This document shows positions 25,936 through 33,929 of a DNA stretch of 64,000 nucleotides, piece after piece (positions within the stretch are counted from its first letter, which is position 1; every line of letters starts with the position of its first letter). The notes beneath the pieces are model-generated. The model worked only from the letters and a program-made list of their open reading frames with translations, did not search any database and was not told the DNA's origin. Where the stretch lies: assembly GCA_947493175.1 (NCBI GenBank), contig CANLQD010000004.1, forward strand, positions 310,001 through 374,000. The letters run 5' to 3'. Position numbers and translations under genes: made by a program. Origin of the DNA: an uncultured Flavobacteriaceae bacterium (GTDB taxonomy: Bacteria; Bacteroidota; Bacteroidia; Flavobacteriales; Flavobacteriaceae).

Positions 25936-28219
25936 ATCTCAGTGTTTTGGTAATCAAAATGGCATCGTTCAGCACAAAAGGCATAGGAATACTGGTTTCG
26001 GGCCGTTCAGGAATCGTAAATTGCGGATTTGTCAATAGGTCGTTCGAAGCTTCGTACAAGGTGAGCTCCAATATCGAATCTTTTGGAAAACCAAGTTGCA
26101 GTTCGGTATAGGTGTTATCACTTACATAATGGGTAATCAGTTTGCCGTTTTTTCTGTTTTCAAGATAGTAGGCCGACAAGGGAACGCTGTTCACGGTGGC
26201 AGCGCTTATGGTATTGTTTGTAAATACCTCTAAACGGTTCACGTTTCGCTGCGGGGTTATACACAGGTCTATGAGGCGTTCATTGCCTACCAAAGTGTCC
26301 CGAAGTGTTTCGATCTTAGGAGGTGTCATTTCTTTTAAAGGGGCAGGGGCGACATAGCTAAATCCAGAACTGTATTTGCTACTGATCGTTTGTTTGGCAA
26401 GTTTGTCGGGTGCCTTCCTTTCATTTCCAAAGAACTGAGCGTTCCAATCAATAAGCACTCTGTCATAGGTCGCCCATTTAGCGGTATTGGTATCTGTATC
26501 CAGCACATACAGGAGACTACTAGGTTTTGCATTGTCCTTATCAAAATCGGACTGAAAATGCGCCGTAATCATGAACGCCATAAAAAGGAGTAGGCCAAGG
26601 AGGGCCAAGCCATTTTTTCGTTTGTAAAATCCGAAAACAGGTAACACCAAAAGAAAAGTAAGTGTCACAAGCAGGGTAGAGGCTACCATCATATTCAGCC
26701 CTAGCCCTATGGGAAATGTTTTGATAAAGGGTGCAAATATCCAAATGGCCGGCAGACTTAGAAAAACCAGCAAATATGCGTTGGGCCGTTTTTGATTTAT
26801 AGTGACCAGGAAAGCGCCAAGCATTGCCAGCACCGGAACCGTAAAAAAACTGGCTCCCGGTAAGTAACTAGCGACCAATGCACAAATAGCCAACCAAACG
26901 ACCAAAGGGGCCACCAATAAATTGGGGACTGAAATTGATTTAAATCGATGGTAAGAATAAAAACATACTGCTACGGAAAACAGCACAAAGGCGATAATAT
27001 AGGTGTGTCCGTTGTATGTAAACCCATGAAGCATGTCCCGATACTCTGGATAAAGCCACTTTAGGGCCTTGAAACTGTAAAAACCGACCAGTACGTTGAT
27101 TGTTAAGGCTACGATAAGGGGTACGAACCCTTTGCCGATTTCCGAAGGGATCAACACTTTTTTTCGGAACCCCTGAACCAATAATACCGCAAAGGCAATT
27201 ACGGCTAGAGCGAGCATGGGCCAAATCCAATCAAAGGGGTACGAGACGAGCTTAAAAAAGGGAACGTTGAAGTACACATGGTCGTTCAGGCTTTTCAAAT
27301 TCTCCAGATCGGCATTGCCAAAATGTGAAAGCAGCGGCATTAGGTAAGAGCCTTGGTGGGCGAGGGTCTTCCGATCTAGGCGTTCGAAGTTATCACGTAC
27401 GGTATGATAATCATAGTGATCGTCGATAAATGCAAAATTGAAACCCTCGATATCCCGATCTTCCCGGAACACCGTTAAATCGGTATCGTTCGGGAGCATT
27501 TTATAAATGCTGTATACCAGGGAATTAGCAGAGGGAAATTGTACATTTGCTTTGGTGAATTCCTCTATTAATCGGGCATTCCCGCGATTGGTCTCTATCA
27601 ACATAAAGCTTGGTCCACCACTTCCCCGGGCTTCAAAGTTAAGAACAAGTCCGACCTCTTTTGCCCAAGGGTGTTGGTTCACGAAAAGGTCTGCACCGTT
27701 CAATCCCAGTTCTTCCGCATCGGAAATAAGAACAATAATATCATTTTCAGGATTGGGGTTTCTGGCGAGAAAAGCACGAAGGCCTTCCAGAATGGTCGCC
27801 ACCCCACTTCCTGCATCACTTGCACCCAAAGAGGAGTGTGGACTGCTATCATAATGGGATAAAAGCATCAACGCCTTGCCTTTTTCAGTATTTGTTCCCT
27901 TCATACGGGCCAGAATATTCGTCGCCTTGCTCAAATTACCCCAATCGCCTGCTGTATAACCCTCTTGAAGATGGATCTGTAGCCCCATTTTTTGAAGTTC
28001 TTTAACGATGTATTGCCGTACTTCGGCATGGGCCGAAAAACCGACGGCATGGGGTTTTTGTGATAGTGTCTTTACATGCGTTAATGCCCTATCGGTAGAA
28101 AAGTCGGTAGTGTCTACTACAGAATCAGGCGAATAGGAGGGCATTGCGGTTCGAAACACCCAGTAAATCGCGAATACAATAAGGAGAAAAGTAAAAGTCG
28201 AAGGAAATTTTTTCATCAT
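25928..28219 (-). CDS. Membrane-bound M28-family metallopeptidase
   Basis: 763 residues. One N-terminal membrane helix (FLLIVFAIYWVF) leads to an M28 catalytic domain with zinc ligands in LMLLSHYDSSPHSSLGASDAGSG, ISDAEELGLNGADLF and a later DIEGFNFAFIDDHYDYH. From about residue 340 there are several membrane helices (ALAVIAFAVLLVQ, YIIAFVLFSVAVCF and more), then a 190-residue exterior domain. This architecture fits large membrane aminopeptidases of the FXNA/ER-type branch. It is the first gene of a two-gene unit with the epimerase-like gene. Confidence 0.88.
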   Translation of the reverse strand: MMKKFPSTFTFLLIVFAIYWVFRTAMPSYSPDSVVDTTDFSTDRALTHVKTLSQKPHAVGFSAHAEVRQYIVKELQKMGLQIHLQEGYTAGDWGNLSKATNILARMKGTNTEKGKALMLLSHYDSSPHSSLGASDAGSGVATILEGLRAFLARNPNPENDIIVLISDAEELGLNGADLFVNQHPWAKEVGLVLNFEARGSGGPSFMLIETNRGNARLIEEFTKANVQFPSANSLVYSIYKMLPNDTDLTVFREDRDIEGFNFAFIDDHYDYHTVRDNFERLDRKTLAHQGSYLMPLLSHFGNADLENLKSLNDHVYFNVPFFKLVSYPFDWIWPMLALAVIAFAVLLVQGFRKKVLIPSEIGKGFVPLIVALTINVLVGFYSFKALKWLYPEYRDMLHGFTYNGHTYIIAFVLFSVAVCFYSYHRFKSISVPNLLVAPLVVWLAICALVASYLPGASFFTVPVLAMLGAFLVTINQKRPNAYLLVFLSLPAIWIFAPFIKTFPIGLGLNMMVASTLLVTLTFLLVLPVFGFYKRKNGLALLGLLLFMAFMITAHFQSDFDKDNAKPSSLLYVLDTDTNTAKWATYDRVLIDWNAQFFGNERKAPDKLAKQTISSKYSSGFSYVAPAPLKEMTPPKIETLRDTLVGNERLIDLCITPQRNVNRLEVFTNNTISAATVNSVPLSAYYLENRKNGKLITHYVSDNTYTELQLGFPKDSILELTLYEASNDLLTNPQFTIPERPETSIPMPFVLNDAILITKTLRFE

Positions 28220-28302
28220 CAGTTCTTGCGCCTTAAAAGTATAAAATTCTGAAATGTTAGTGTGATACGGCGAGTTTTTTTACACAATCCGTAAAAAATC
28301 CC

Positions 28303-28310
28303 TATATTTA
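28303..28310 (+). promoter_or_regulatory. Candidate -7 promoter element of the CBS-protein gene
   Basis: TATATTTA matches TAnnTTTG at seven of eight positions and is 24 bp upstream of the ATG. A clear TTG is absent at the right distance, though a T-rich run lies about 21 bp upstream. Confidence 0.35.
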
Positions 28311-28334
28311 GTAATCAACCTAAAATCAAAAGCT

Positions 28335-28802
28335 ATGGGAATTAAAAGCTTTCAAGGCCCAAGGGCAAAGTCGGTTTCTAAAAAGGAATATATCGCCCCT
28401 ATTCTGGTTACAGACTATATGACCAAAAAGTTGGTCACTTTTACTCCTGAACAATCTATTTTAGAAGTGATGGAGCTCTTTACCAAGTATAACATCTCCG
28501 GGGGACCTGTGCTAGATGGCAATGGTTTTTTGGTCGGGATTATTTCAGAGGCCGATTGTATGAAGCAGATATCGGAAAGCCGCTATTTTAATCAGCCTAT
28601 TCTTGACAAAAGCGTAGAAAAGTTTATGACGAAAGATGTGGATACCATTCCGCACGATATGAGCATATTTGATGCTGCAGGCGTATTTCACAAGGGCAAC
28701 CGTCGACGGTTGCCGGTCATGAAAAATGGTCTCTTGATTGGTCAAATAAGTCGAAAAGATATCGTTATCGCCGCACTTAAGTTAAGCGGGCAAAACTGGT
28801 AG
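28335..28802 (+). CDS. CBS-domain pair protein
   Basis: 155 residues, two tandem CBS motifs and nothing else. Unit one: VTDYMTKKLVTFTPEQSILEVMELF with GGPVLDGNGFLVGIISEADC. Unit two: VEKFMTKDVDTIPHDMSIFDAAGVF with RLPVMKNGLLIGQISRKDIV. Such Bateman modules bind adenine nucleotides and act as energy sensors or regulators of partner proteins. It converges with the zinc-ribbon gene, 9 bp away. Confidence 0.93.
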   Translation: MGIKSFQGPRAKSVSKKEYIAPILVTDYMTKKLVTFTPEQSILEVMELFTKYNISGGPVLDGNGFLVGIISEADCMKQISESRYFNQPILDKSVEKFMTKDVDTIPHDMSIFDAAGVFHKGNRRRLPVMKNGLLIGQISRKDIVIAALKLSGQNW

Positions 28803-28811
28803 GTGAGAGCA

Positions 28812-29162
28812 CTATTCGCGTTTCACGATCATGTAATAGTCATTATCCAACGGTAGATACCCTAGGTCATACACAAAGTAATAGGTAGTACCTTTTTTGG
28901 TGGTGTAAAGATTGGTTATAAAATCGAAATCGAAGCCTTTGTCAAGTAGTCGTGTACGGGTAGTACGGGTTTTTCCGTCTTTTAGTTTAAAACTGTCGAG
29001 TATGCGATAGTTTTTTCGTAGCCGGTTGTTGATATTGCGAATGAGGTTTTTACTGTCTTTGTTTACTTTGTTGTGGTAGGTATTTCTGCAGTAATCCGAG
29101 CAGAACTTCTTGTCGACCCTTCCCATGATTTCGGTACCACATTCGAGGCATTTTTTCTTCAA
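28812..29162 (-). CDS. Zinc-ribbon DUF2116-like small protein
   Basis: 116 residues. A C-x2-C-x13-C-x3-C zinc-ribbon (KKKCLECGTEIMGRVDKKFC then DYCRN) occupies the N-terminus, followed by a basic region (LIRNINNRLRKNYRILDSFKL) and a beta-rich end (TYYFVYDLGYLPLDND). This pattern suits nucleic-acid or protein binding; DUF2116-type ribbons are common in flavobacteria, role unknown. Its start overlaps the stop of the DUF6265-like gene by 4 bp. Confidence 0.75.
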   Translation of the reverse strand: MKKKCLECGTEIMGRVDKKFCSDYCRNTYHNKVNKDSKNLIRNINNRLRKNYRILDSFKLKDGKTRTTRTRLLDKGFDFDFITNLYTTKKGTTYYFVYDLGYLPLDNDYYMIVKRE

Positions 29163-29656
29163 ACCTTCGGTCTTTTATAGTTGAATCGTATTTCCTCCTC
29201 AATTCCGTCGTCATGATGGATCAGAGCATAGATATTGATTTCGTCCTTGTTTATCCTTTCAAAAGTGAAACCGTCAAAATACAACCGGTTTCCCTCGACC
29301 TTTAGCAGCTGAAAGCTTTGTACCTCATTTTTCTCTTCCCATCCTTTTAAGTCGCCATGAAAATGCTTCAACTCAAACACCAAGGTTTCTTCCAGTTCGC
29401 GAATATGTCCTAGTTCATAAAAGGATATGGTGCCGTCATTGACAAGTTTGAAAGAGAACATCATGGAGCCTCCTAGGGGCGGACTCCAGATTTCTTCGAT
29501 GATTCCACCAAAGGCCTCACCTTTCCAGTGGCCTTCCATCCATGCGATCATCGAAAGGTCGGCTTTTGGCGATTCGCTTTTGGCATCCAGAGAAAGCGTA
29601 TTTTGGGTATAGCCCGTTAGGGAATACAGAAGAAATAATAGTGTCAATAACCGCAT
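29159..29656 (-). CDS. Exported DUF6265-like protein
   Basis: 165 residues with a signal peptide (MRLLTLLFLLYSLTGYTQ). The mature chain begins LSMIAWMEGHWKGEAFGGIIEEIWSPP and continues SMMFSFKLVNDGTISFYELGHI, which resembles DUF6265: an 8-9 strand calycin-like barrel found in Bacteroidetes. The ligand is unknown. It is coupled to the zinc-ribbon gene by an ATGA overlap. Confidence 0.78.
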   Translation of the reverse strand: MRLLTLLFLLYSLTGYTQNTLSLDAKSESPKADLSMIAWMEGHWKGEAFGGIIEEIWSPPLGGSMMFSFKLVNDGTISFYELGHIRELEETLVFELKHFHGDLKGWEEKNEVQSFQLLKVEGNRLYFDGFTFERINKDEINIYALIHHDDGIEEEIRFNYKRPKV

Positions 29657-29820
29657 TTTCTTGATTTAAGAGACTCACAATATACAAATTATCCGTTTGT
29701 AAACACTTATTTAAGGTTGTGGGGATCTATGGATAAACCCGTGAGTGCGTTGGCAAGAAACGATGATGAAATGTCTGTAAACAAATTCGTTGTCAGGTTA
29801 AGGTGTATAGACCAAAAAAA

Positions 29821-29847
29821 GCCCCAATACCTGATATGGTATGGGGC
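29821..29847 (-). terminator. Intrinsic terminator of the response-regulator/glycosyltransferase gene
   Basis: GCCCCAATACC and GGTATGGGGC pair with one bulged A around a 6-nt loop; on the minus strand the stem is followed by a T-run (forward AAAAAAA at 29814-29820). It is 28 bp past the gene stop. Confidence 0.82.
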
Positions 29848-29874
29848 AAAACCTATACTTAAAACTATAAAACG

Positions 29875-31011
29875 CTATTTGTAATGAACTGCGATTTGAG
29901 CCAGTTGTCCTACGATCTTAAAGGAATCTTTCATCGACAGTTTAGATCCATCGGCATGTATCCATCGCTTTAGAGGTTGCTCGCAAATGAATCCCAGAAC
30001 CCGTTCTTTTCCATAGTATTTGCGCATGCGCATGAAAATTTCCACATCGAACAGCCATCTGGTGACAAAAGGCTTGTTGAACATACTTGAGGCAATATCC
30101 CTATCCATTATCTTGGCACCGCATTGGGTATCATTAAACGGCATTTTGAGGATGGATCGGATGATGAGGTTGATTGTTTTGCTAATAACACTCCGCGCCG
30201 ATTGTTTCGTGATGTTGGCCCCCATTCTACTCATTCTAGACCCACTCACAATTTTGAATTCCGATTGGTCGATTACCTGTACCAAGTCATCAAAATCTTG
30301 AAAATCTGTAGACAGATCGGCATCAAGATATCCGATATAGTCCAATTGATGGTCTTTGATCAAGTGCAGCACACCCTGTCTTACGGCCTCCGCTTTTCCT
30401 CTATTGACCTCGCAGTCAACGATGCTGACATGACTTTCATTTCCTTTCCGAAGATCTTCGAGCACTTCTAGGGTGTTATCAGAACTACCATCGTTTACAA
30501 AACACAAATGATATCCCAAGTTTTTATTTGCAAACTGCTTAAAAATGTCTTGAGAAAGTCGGTCTCCTTCATTGTAACAAGGTATGACAACACCGATGCA
30601 GTAGTTTTGGATCATTTGATTGGGCTCCTGGTCGACCAAGGAGCAGCTCGGAGCTTCACCAAAAATACGCTTGATACGTACTACAAGCTCCTCTAGCCCT
30701 ATCGGCTTTTTTAGATAATCGGTGATTCCTAGGTTAAAGGTATCGATAACGACCTGCTCATCGGTATTTCCGGACATGACGATTATGGGTATGTCGGAAT
30801 TTTTCTCATTTCGAATATGCTCGATTACCTCGATTCCGGTCATACCGGGCATGTTATAATCTACTATAACAAGGTCTGGTTTGAACTCATCGAAAAGCTT
30901 TATCCCAGAAATACCATTATTCGCTGTCTCAACAGTATAATCGAGATTGGTCAGTTTTCGATGTACCGAAAAAGTGATTAATGGCTGGTCGTCTATTGCT
31001 AGAATTTTCAT
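29875..31011 (-). CDS. Response-regulator receiver fused to a family 2 glycosyltransferase
   Basis: 378 residues without membrane helices. Residues 1-120 are a CheY-like receiver: acidic pair Asp7-Asp8, phospho-acceptor Asp51 in VIVDYNMPGMTG, Ser80 in IIVMSGNTD, and Lys102 before Pro103. Residues 138-370 are a GT2 domain of the dolichyl-phosphate beta-glucosyltransferase/ALG5-like group: VVIPCYNEGD, FVNDGSSDNT, NRGKAEAVRQGV, the DAD metal site at 230-232, QCGAKIMDRD and RWLFDVEIFMRM. The receiver probably controls the transferase allosterically. No histidine kinase is adjacent. A terminator follows, so it is monocistronic. Confidence 0.93.
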   Translation of the reverse strand: MKILAIDDQPLITFSVHRKLTNLDYTVETANNGISGIKLFDEFKPDLVIVDYNMPGMTGIEVIEHIRNEKNSDIPIIVMSGNTDEQVVIDTFNLGITDYLKKPIGLEELVVRIKRIFGEAPSCSLVDQEPNQMIQNYCIGVVIPCYNEGDRLSQDIFKQFANKNLGYHLCFVNDGSSDNTLEVLEDLRKGNESHVSIVDCEVNRGKAEAVRQGVLHLIKDHQLDYIGYLDADLSTDFQDFDDLVQVIDQSEFKIVSGSRMSRMGANITKQSARSVISKTINLIIRSILKMPFNDTQCGAKIMDRDIASSMFNKPFVTRWLFDVEIFMRMRKYYGKERVLGFICEQPLKRWIHADGSKLSMKDSFKIVGQLAQIAVHYK

Positions 31012-31106
31012 AATATAGGTATTTAAGATTTGGGGGTTTCAAAGCGGTCACTGTAATAGGTGCCTGAAAATCTTTCGCATTTAACCAAACTGCCATATTG
31101 TTTGAT

Positions 31107-31187
31107 TAAAATTGTAAGAAATTACTGTATTAAACGCAGGTCAAATTGAAATAGTATATTTTTTGTAAATTATTTCTTACAATTTTA
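31107..31187. repeat. 16-bp perfect inverted repeat upstream of the receiver-glycosyltransferase gene
   Basis: TAAAATTGTAAGAAAT (31107-31122) and ATTTCTTACAATTTTA (31172-31187) are perfect complements separated by 49 bp. They lie 96-176 bp upstream of the start of the minus-strand gene at 31011. It could be a pair of operators, a long stem-loop in a leader, or a small invertible element. The 672-bp region between 31012 and 31683 holds no supported gene. Confidence 0.6.
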
Positions 31188-31320
31188 TTTTTTCATTTAC
31201 GTCTTGTGGTTTGGGTTGGCCAGCCGCTCTTTGTTGATATTGGAAATCTACACTCTCTATAGGATTTGGTTTTATTACTTCATTTAAAACCGAATTATTT
31301 GCATCTAGGTTGATGAGGTT

Positions 31321-31349
31321 TATATGTTGGTTAAAGGATGTAACATATA
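31321..31349. repeat. 8-bp inverted repeat
   Basis: TATATGTT (31321-31328) and AACATATA (31342-31349) are perfect complements around a 13-nt spacer, in the same long intergenic stretch. A regulator-binding site is possible; it is short enough to be chance. Confidence 0.35.
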
Positions 31350-31605
31350 CATTTTGAAGAGTTTACACAGTATAATGGTGATGTGCGATTTTAAATATTG
31401 GATAGATATGGCTCTTAAGGAATTGGTTTGGCGATGCGATATGTACCGTTGTTTTTGTAGCACTTTTAACCGGCGAAGATTCGGCAGAAAGCTGTAATGG
31501 GTATGTGGTAACGGTCTTTCCTGTAACAAATTGATGCTAAAGGAAAAACTATATAAAAAATAGGTAAATTCTTAATAAAAATTATGGGAATACCTTCTTT
31601 TGGTC

Positions 31606-31613
31606 TATTTTTG
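31606..31613 (+). promoter_or_regulatory. Candidate -7 element of the GH71/99-like gene
   Basis: TATTTTTG is a full match to TAnnTTTG and lies 70 bp upstream of the ATG at 31684. No TTG at suitable distance was seen, so the assignment is moderate. Confidence 0.4.
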
Positions 31614-31683
31614 ACACTATAACCAACATTTGTGTTTTTAATTTTACCCCTTTACGTTTCCCCCGGCTCTAGTTAAGCAAAAT

Positions 31684-33096
31684 ATGAAACGTATACGAGA
31701 ATCGTTCCTTTTAGTATTTGGAACCCTAGTTTTTTTACAGTCCTGTGAAAAGGATGTTGATTTAAATACTTTAGTAGAAGATGAAGCTGAGCAGCTTCAT
31801 CAGCCGCTTACAATCCCTGATAGTGCGGAGTATTCCGATTCTGTGTTATTGGCCGTACTAGCTACTGAGAAGCGTATCATTAAGGATATTCTTAGTGGAA
31901 AGTCCAAAAACTTTTCCGGGATGCATGTTCAAAAGACAAACCCGAAAAAGGTATATGCCCATTACATGCCCTGGTTTCAAAGCTTGGAACAAGACGGCTA
32001 TTGGGGGCAGCACTGGACAATGACGAACCGTGATCCCAACATCGTCGACGCGAATGGGAAAAGAGAAATAGCGTCGCATTACTATCCGTTGATAGGTCCT
32101 TATTCCTCAATGGACCCCGATTTACAGGAGTATCACTTTCTGCTCATGAAACAGTGTGGTATTGATGGTGTCATCTTCGATTGGTATGGAAGCGAGGACT
32201 TTAATGACTATAACCTTATCAAGGAAGCAACGGAAAGCTTCATGGGGCGTCTAGACGATTTGGACATGGATTTCTCCATAATGTACGAAGACCGGGTCGC
32301 GCAACAGGCAGTAGATTTGGGTTACGCACCGGACAAGGTTACAGCGGCACAGAACGATTTTGCCTATATACGTGATGCATACTTCGTAAAGGATAATTTT
32401 TTACATTTTCAAGGAAAGGAATTAATGTTCGTTTTTGGTCCCGAATATTTGGTAACACCTTCCGAGTGGGATACGGTATTGAGCACTTTCCCAAATGGAA
32501 AATTACCACATCTGTTAACACTTTGGGCAGCTAGCAATAGGGTCGGTACAGGGGCTTCCGGGGAATTCCTATGGATTGCCCCCGATCATTTATCGGCACA
32601 TCAGCACTACTATGACACCTACTTGCAAGGTGGCATGATTACTGTGGGCAGCACCTATCCCGGTTTTGATGATTTCTATGCCGAGGGCGGTTGGGGCGCT
32701 GGTCACTCCTGGGGTATTCCACACGATGTGGGCCAAACTTTTGAGGAAACTTTGAACTACACCCATCATGAAGCTGCCGATTTTATTCAATTGGCCACTT
32801 GGAACGACTTTGGCGAGGGAACGATGATCGAGCCCTCCGAGGAGTTTGGATTTATGTATTTAGAGTCGTTACAACAGTATACCGGGGTATCCTATACACC
32901 TACAGACCTGCAAACGACGGTTAGTTTATACCATTTTCGTAAACAGTTTCAAAACAATACGGAAGTACAACAGTATCTTGATCGTAGCTATCAGTATATC
33001 AAGAAATCCGACGTCAAACGGGCCAGTCTAATTTTAAAGGCCGTGGATCGTTTTTATGTGACCGACCAGGAATCTAGGATAGACTATTCTCGATAG
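31684..33096 (+). CDS. Glycoside hydrolase family 71/99-like lipoprotein
   Basis: 470 residues with a lipoprotein signal (LVFGTLVFLQSC, lipidation at Cys21). From residue 93 it shows KVYAHYMPWFQSL, PLIGPYSSMDP and the TIM-barrel acid block CGIDGVIFDWYG. Near residue 372 it has TWNDFGEGTMIEPSEEFG, which corresponds to the catalytic carboxylate motif of GH71/GH99-like enzymes. Such enzymes attack alpha-mannan or alpha-glucan linkages; the exact class cannot be told. It acts on the cell surface or in the periplasm, and no SusC/SusD pair is near. It stands alone on the plus strand. Confidence 0.85.
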   Translation: MKRIRESFLLVFGTLVFLQSCEKDVDLNTLVEDEAEQLHQPLTIPDSAEYSDSVLLAVLATEKRIIKDILSGKSKNFSGMHVQKTNPKKVYAHYMPWFQSLEQDGYWGQHWTMTNRDPNIVDANGKREIASHYYPLIGPYSSMDPDLQEYHFLLMKQCGIDGVIFDWYGSEDFNDYNLIKEATESFMGRLDDLDMDFSIMYEDRVAQQAVDLGYAPDKVTAAQNDFAYIRDAYFVKDNFLHFQGKELMFVFGPEYLVTPSEWDTVLSTFPNGKLPHLLTLWAASNRVGTGASGEFLWIAPDHLSAHQHYYDTYLQGGMITVGSTYPGFDDFYAEGGWGAGHSWGIPHDVGQTFEETLNYTHHEAADFIQLATWNDFGEGTMIEPSEEFGFMYLESLQQYTGVSYTPTDLQTTVSLYHFRKQFQNNTEVQQYLDRSYQYIKKSDVKRASLILKAVDRFYVTDQESRIDYSR

Positions 33097-33254
33097 TTGT
33101 TCGTCTTTTACTCGATAATCGAGATTTAAAATACTCCGACGCTCGTGTCGAAATCAAAATTGAATTTCCTATGAATGCCTCGTGGACTTGTCACGCCTTC
33201 ACGTAGCCGTTTCGGGGGAGGAAGGCCCCGAGGTTATTTACTTCCAGGCAGCTG
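33097..33254. other. Structured 158-bp spacer with several stem-loops
   Basis: The spacer between converging genes holds CTCGAT-A-ATCGAG (33111-33123), CGAC-N6-GTCG (33137-33150), CGTG-N7-CACG (33181-33195) and CGGGG-N8-CCCCG (33213-33230). None has a strong T-run. The right half is much richer in G+C than the flanks. It may be a dispersed repeat, a small RNA or a remnant of a removed gene. Confidence 0.4.
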
Positions 33255-33857
33255 CTATTCTACGATGATATCATATTTGTTGAGCAACCCTAAAACCCCT
33301 AATTGAGAAAAACGGGCTTTTTTTAGGTTGTTTTTGTCAGGATCGATGCTAAAATGCATCGCGGTTCTGAAATCGGCCTGTTCCAGATCGGTTTGTAGGA
33401 ACAGGGTATCGGTCAAGTCACACCTTTCAAAGACAATACGTTTTAATACAGCCTCGGTAAAGTCGGTCCCTATCAATTTACAATCGCTAAACCTTTGTTG
33501 GTTAAGCGATAATCCATAGAATGAGGAATGGTTCAGGATACAATCCTCAAAGGTAAAATCCATAAAAAAAGCATTACATTCTTCAAAACGGAGACCTATT
33601 AGTTTACAGTGTGCAAAGACTACCTCCTTAAAAATGGTATGGGCTATATTGGCGTTGCTAAGGTTGCAATCGATGAACTCGCATTCCATAAAGTTTTGAT
33701 TGTCCAAATAGCTATTGGAAAAGTCACAATTCTCAAAAATACAGTTTTCGTACTCTGCTTTTGAAAGTCTGTTTTTTGTGAAGTCGCCCCCTTTGAATGT
33801 TTGGTCAGTGATAAATTCAGTGCTCATTTCATGTGGTTGTAGTTTGCTTTTTATCAT
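33255..33857 (-). CDS. Pentapeptide-repeat protein
   Basis: 200 residues from ATG 33857; the in-frame ATG 33827 is an alternative. The middle is a run of A(D/N)LxX-type pentapeptides: ENCDFSNSYLDNQNFMECEF, DCNLSNANIAH, ECNAFFMDF, DCKLIGTDFTEAVLK and DLTDTLFLQTDLEQADFR. These fold as a right-handed quadrilateral beta-helix. Qnr-like members protect DNA gyrase, but the length and sequence allow no such claim. No signal peptide. Confidence 0.88.
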   Translation of the reverse strand: MIKSKLQPHEMSTEFITDQTFKGGDFTKNRLSKAEYENCIFENCDFSNSYLDNQNFMECEFIDCNLSNANIAHTIFKEVVFAHCKLIGLRFEECNAFFMDFTFEDCILNHSSFYGLSLNQQRFSDCKLIGTDFTEAVLKRIVFERCDLTDTLFLQTDLEQADFRTAMHFSIDPDKNNLKKARFSQLGVLGLLNKYDIIVE

Positions 33858-33929
33858 TCTGGTTGTCCTATGAACTTTCTCTGAGTATTCTCATGAGATT
33901 CCTCTCGTTTGGGAATGGCATATCGGCCC

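Noticed and set aside
31107..31187. Invertible promoter or MITE ends
   Set aside because: Only the inverted repeat is seen; no target duplication, no recombinase nearby and the 49-bp interior is small. Kept only as an inverted repeat.
31320..31529. 69-codon minus-strand reading frame in the long spacer
   Set aside because: No signal, domain or promoter, unusual composition; the spacer looks non-coding.
33255..33857. Qnr-type quinolone-resistance gene
   Set aside because: The pentapeptide repeats fit the fold only; no features that distinguish Qnr were seen.
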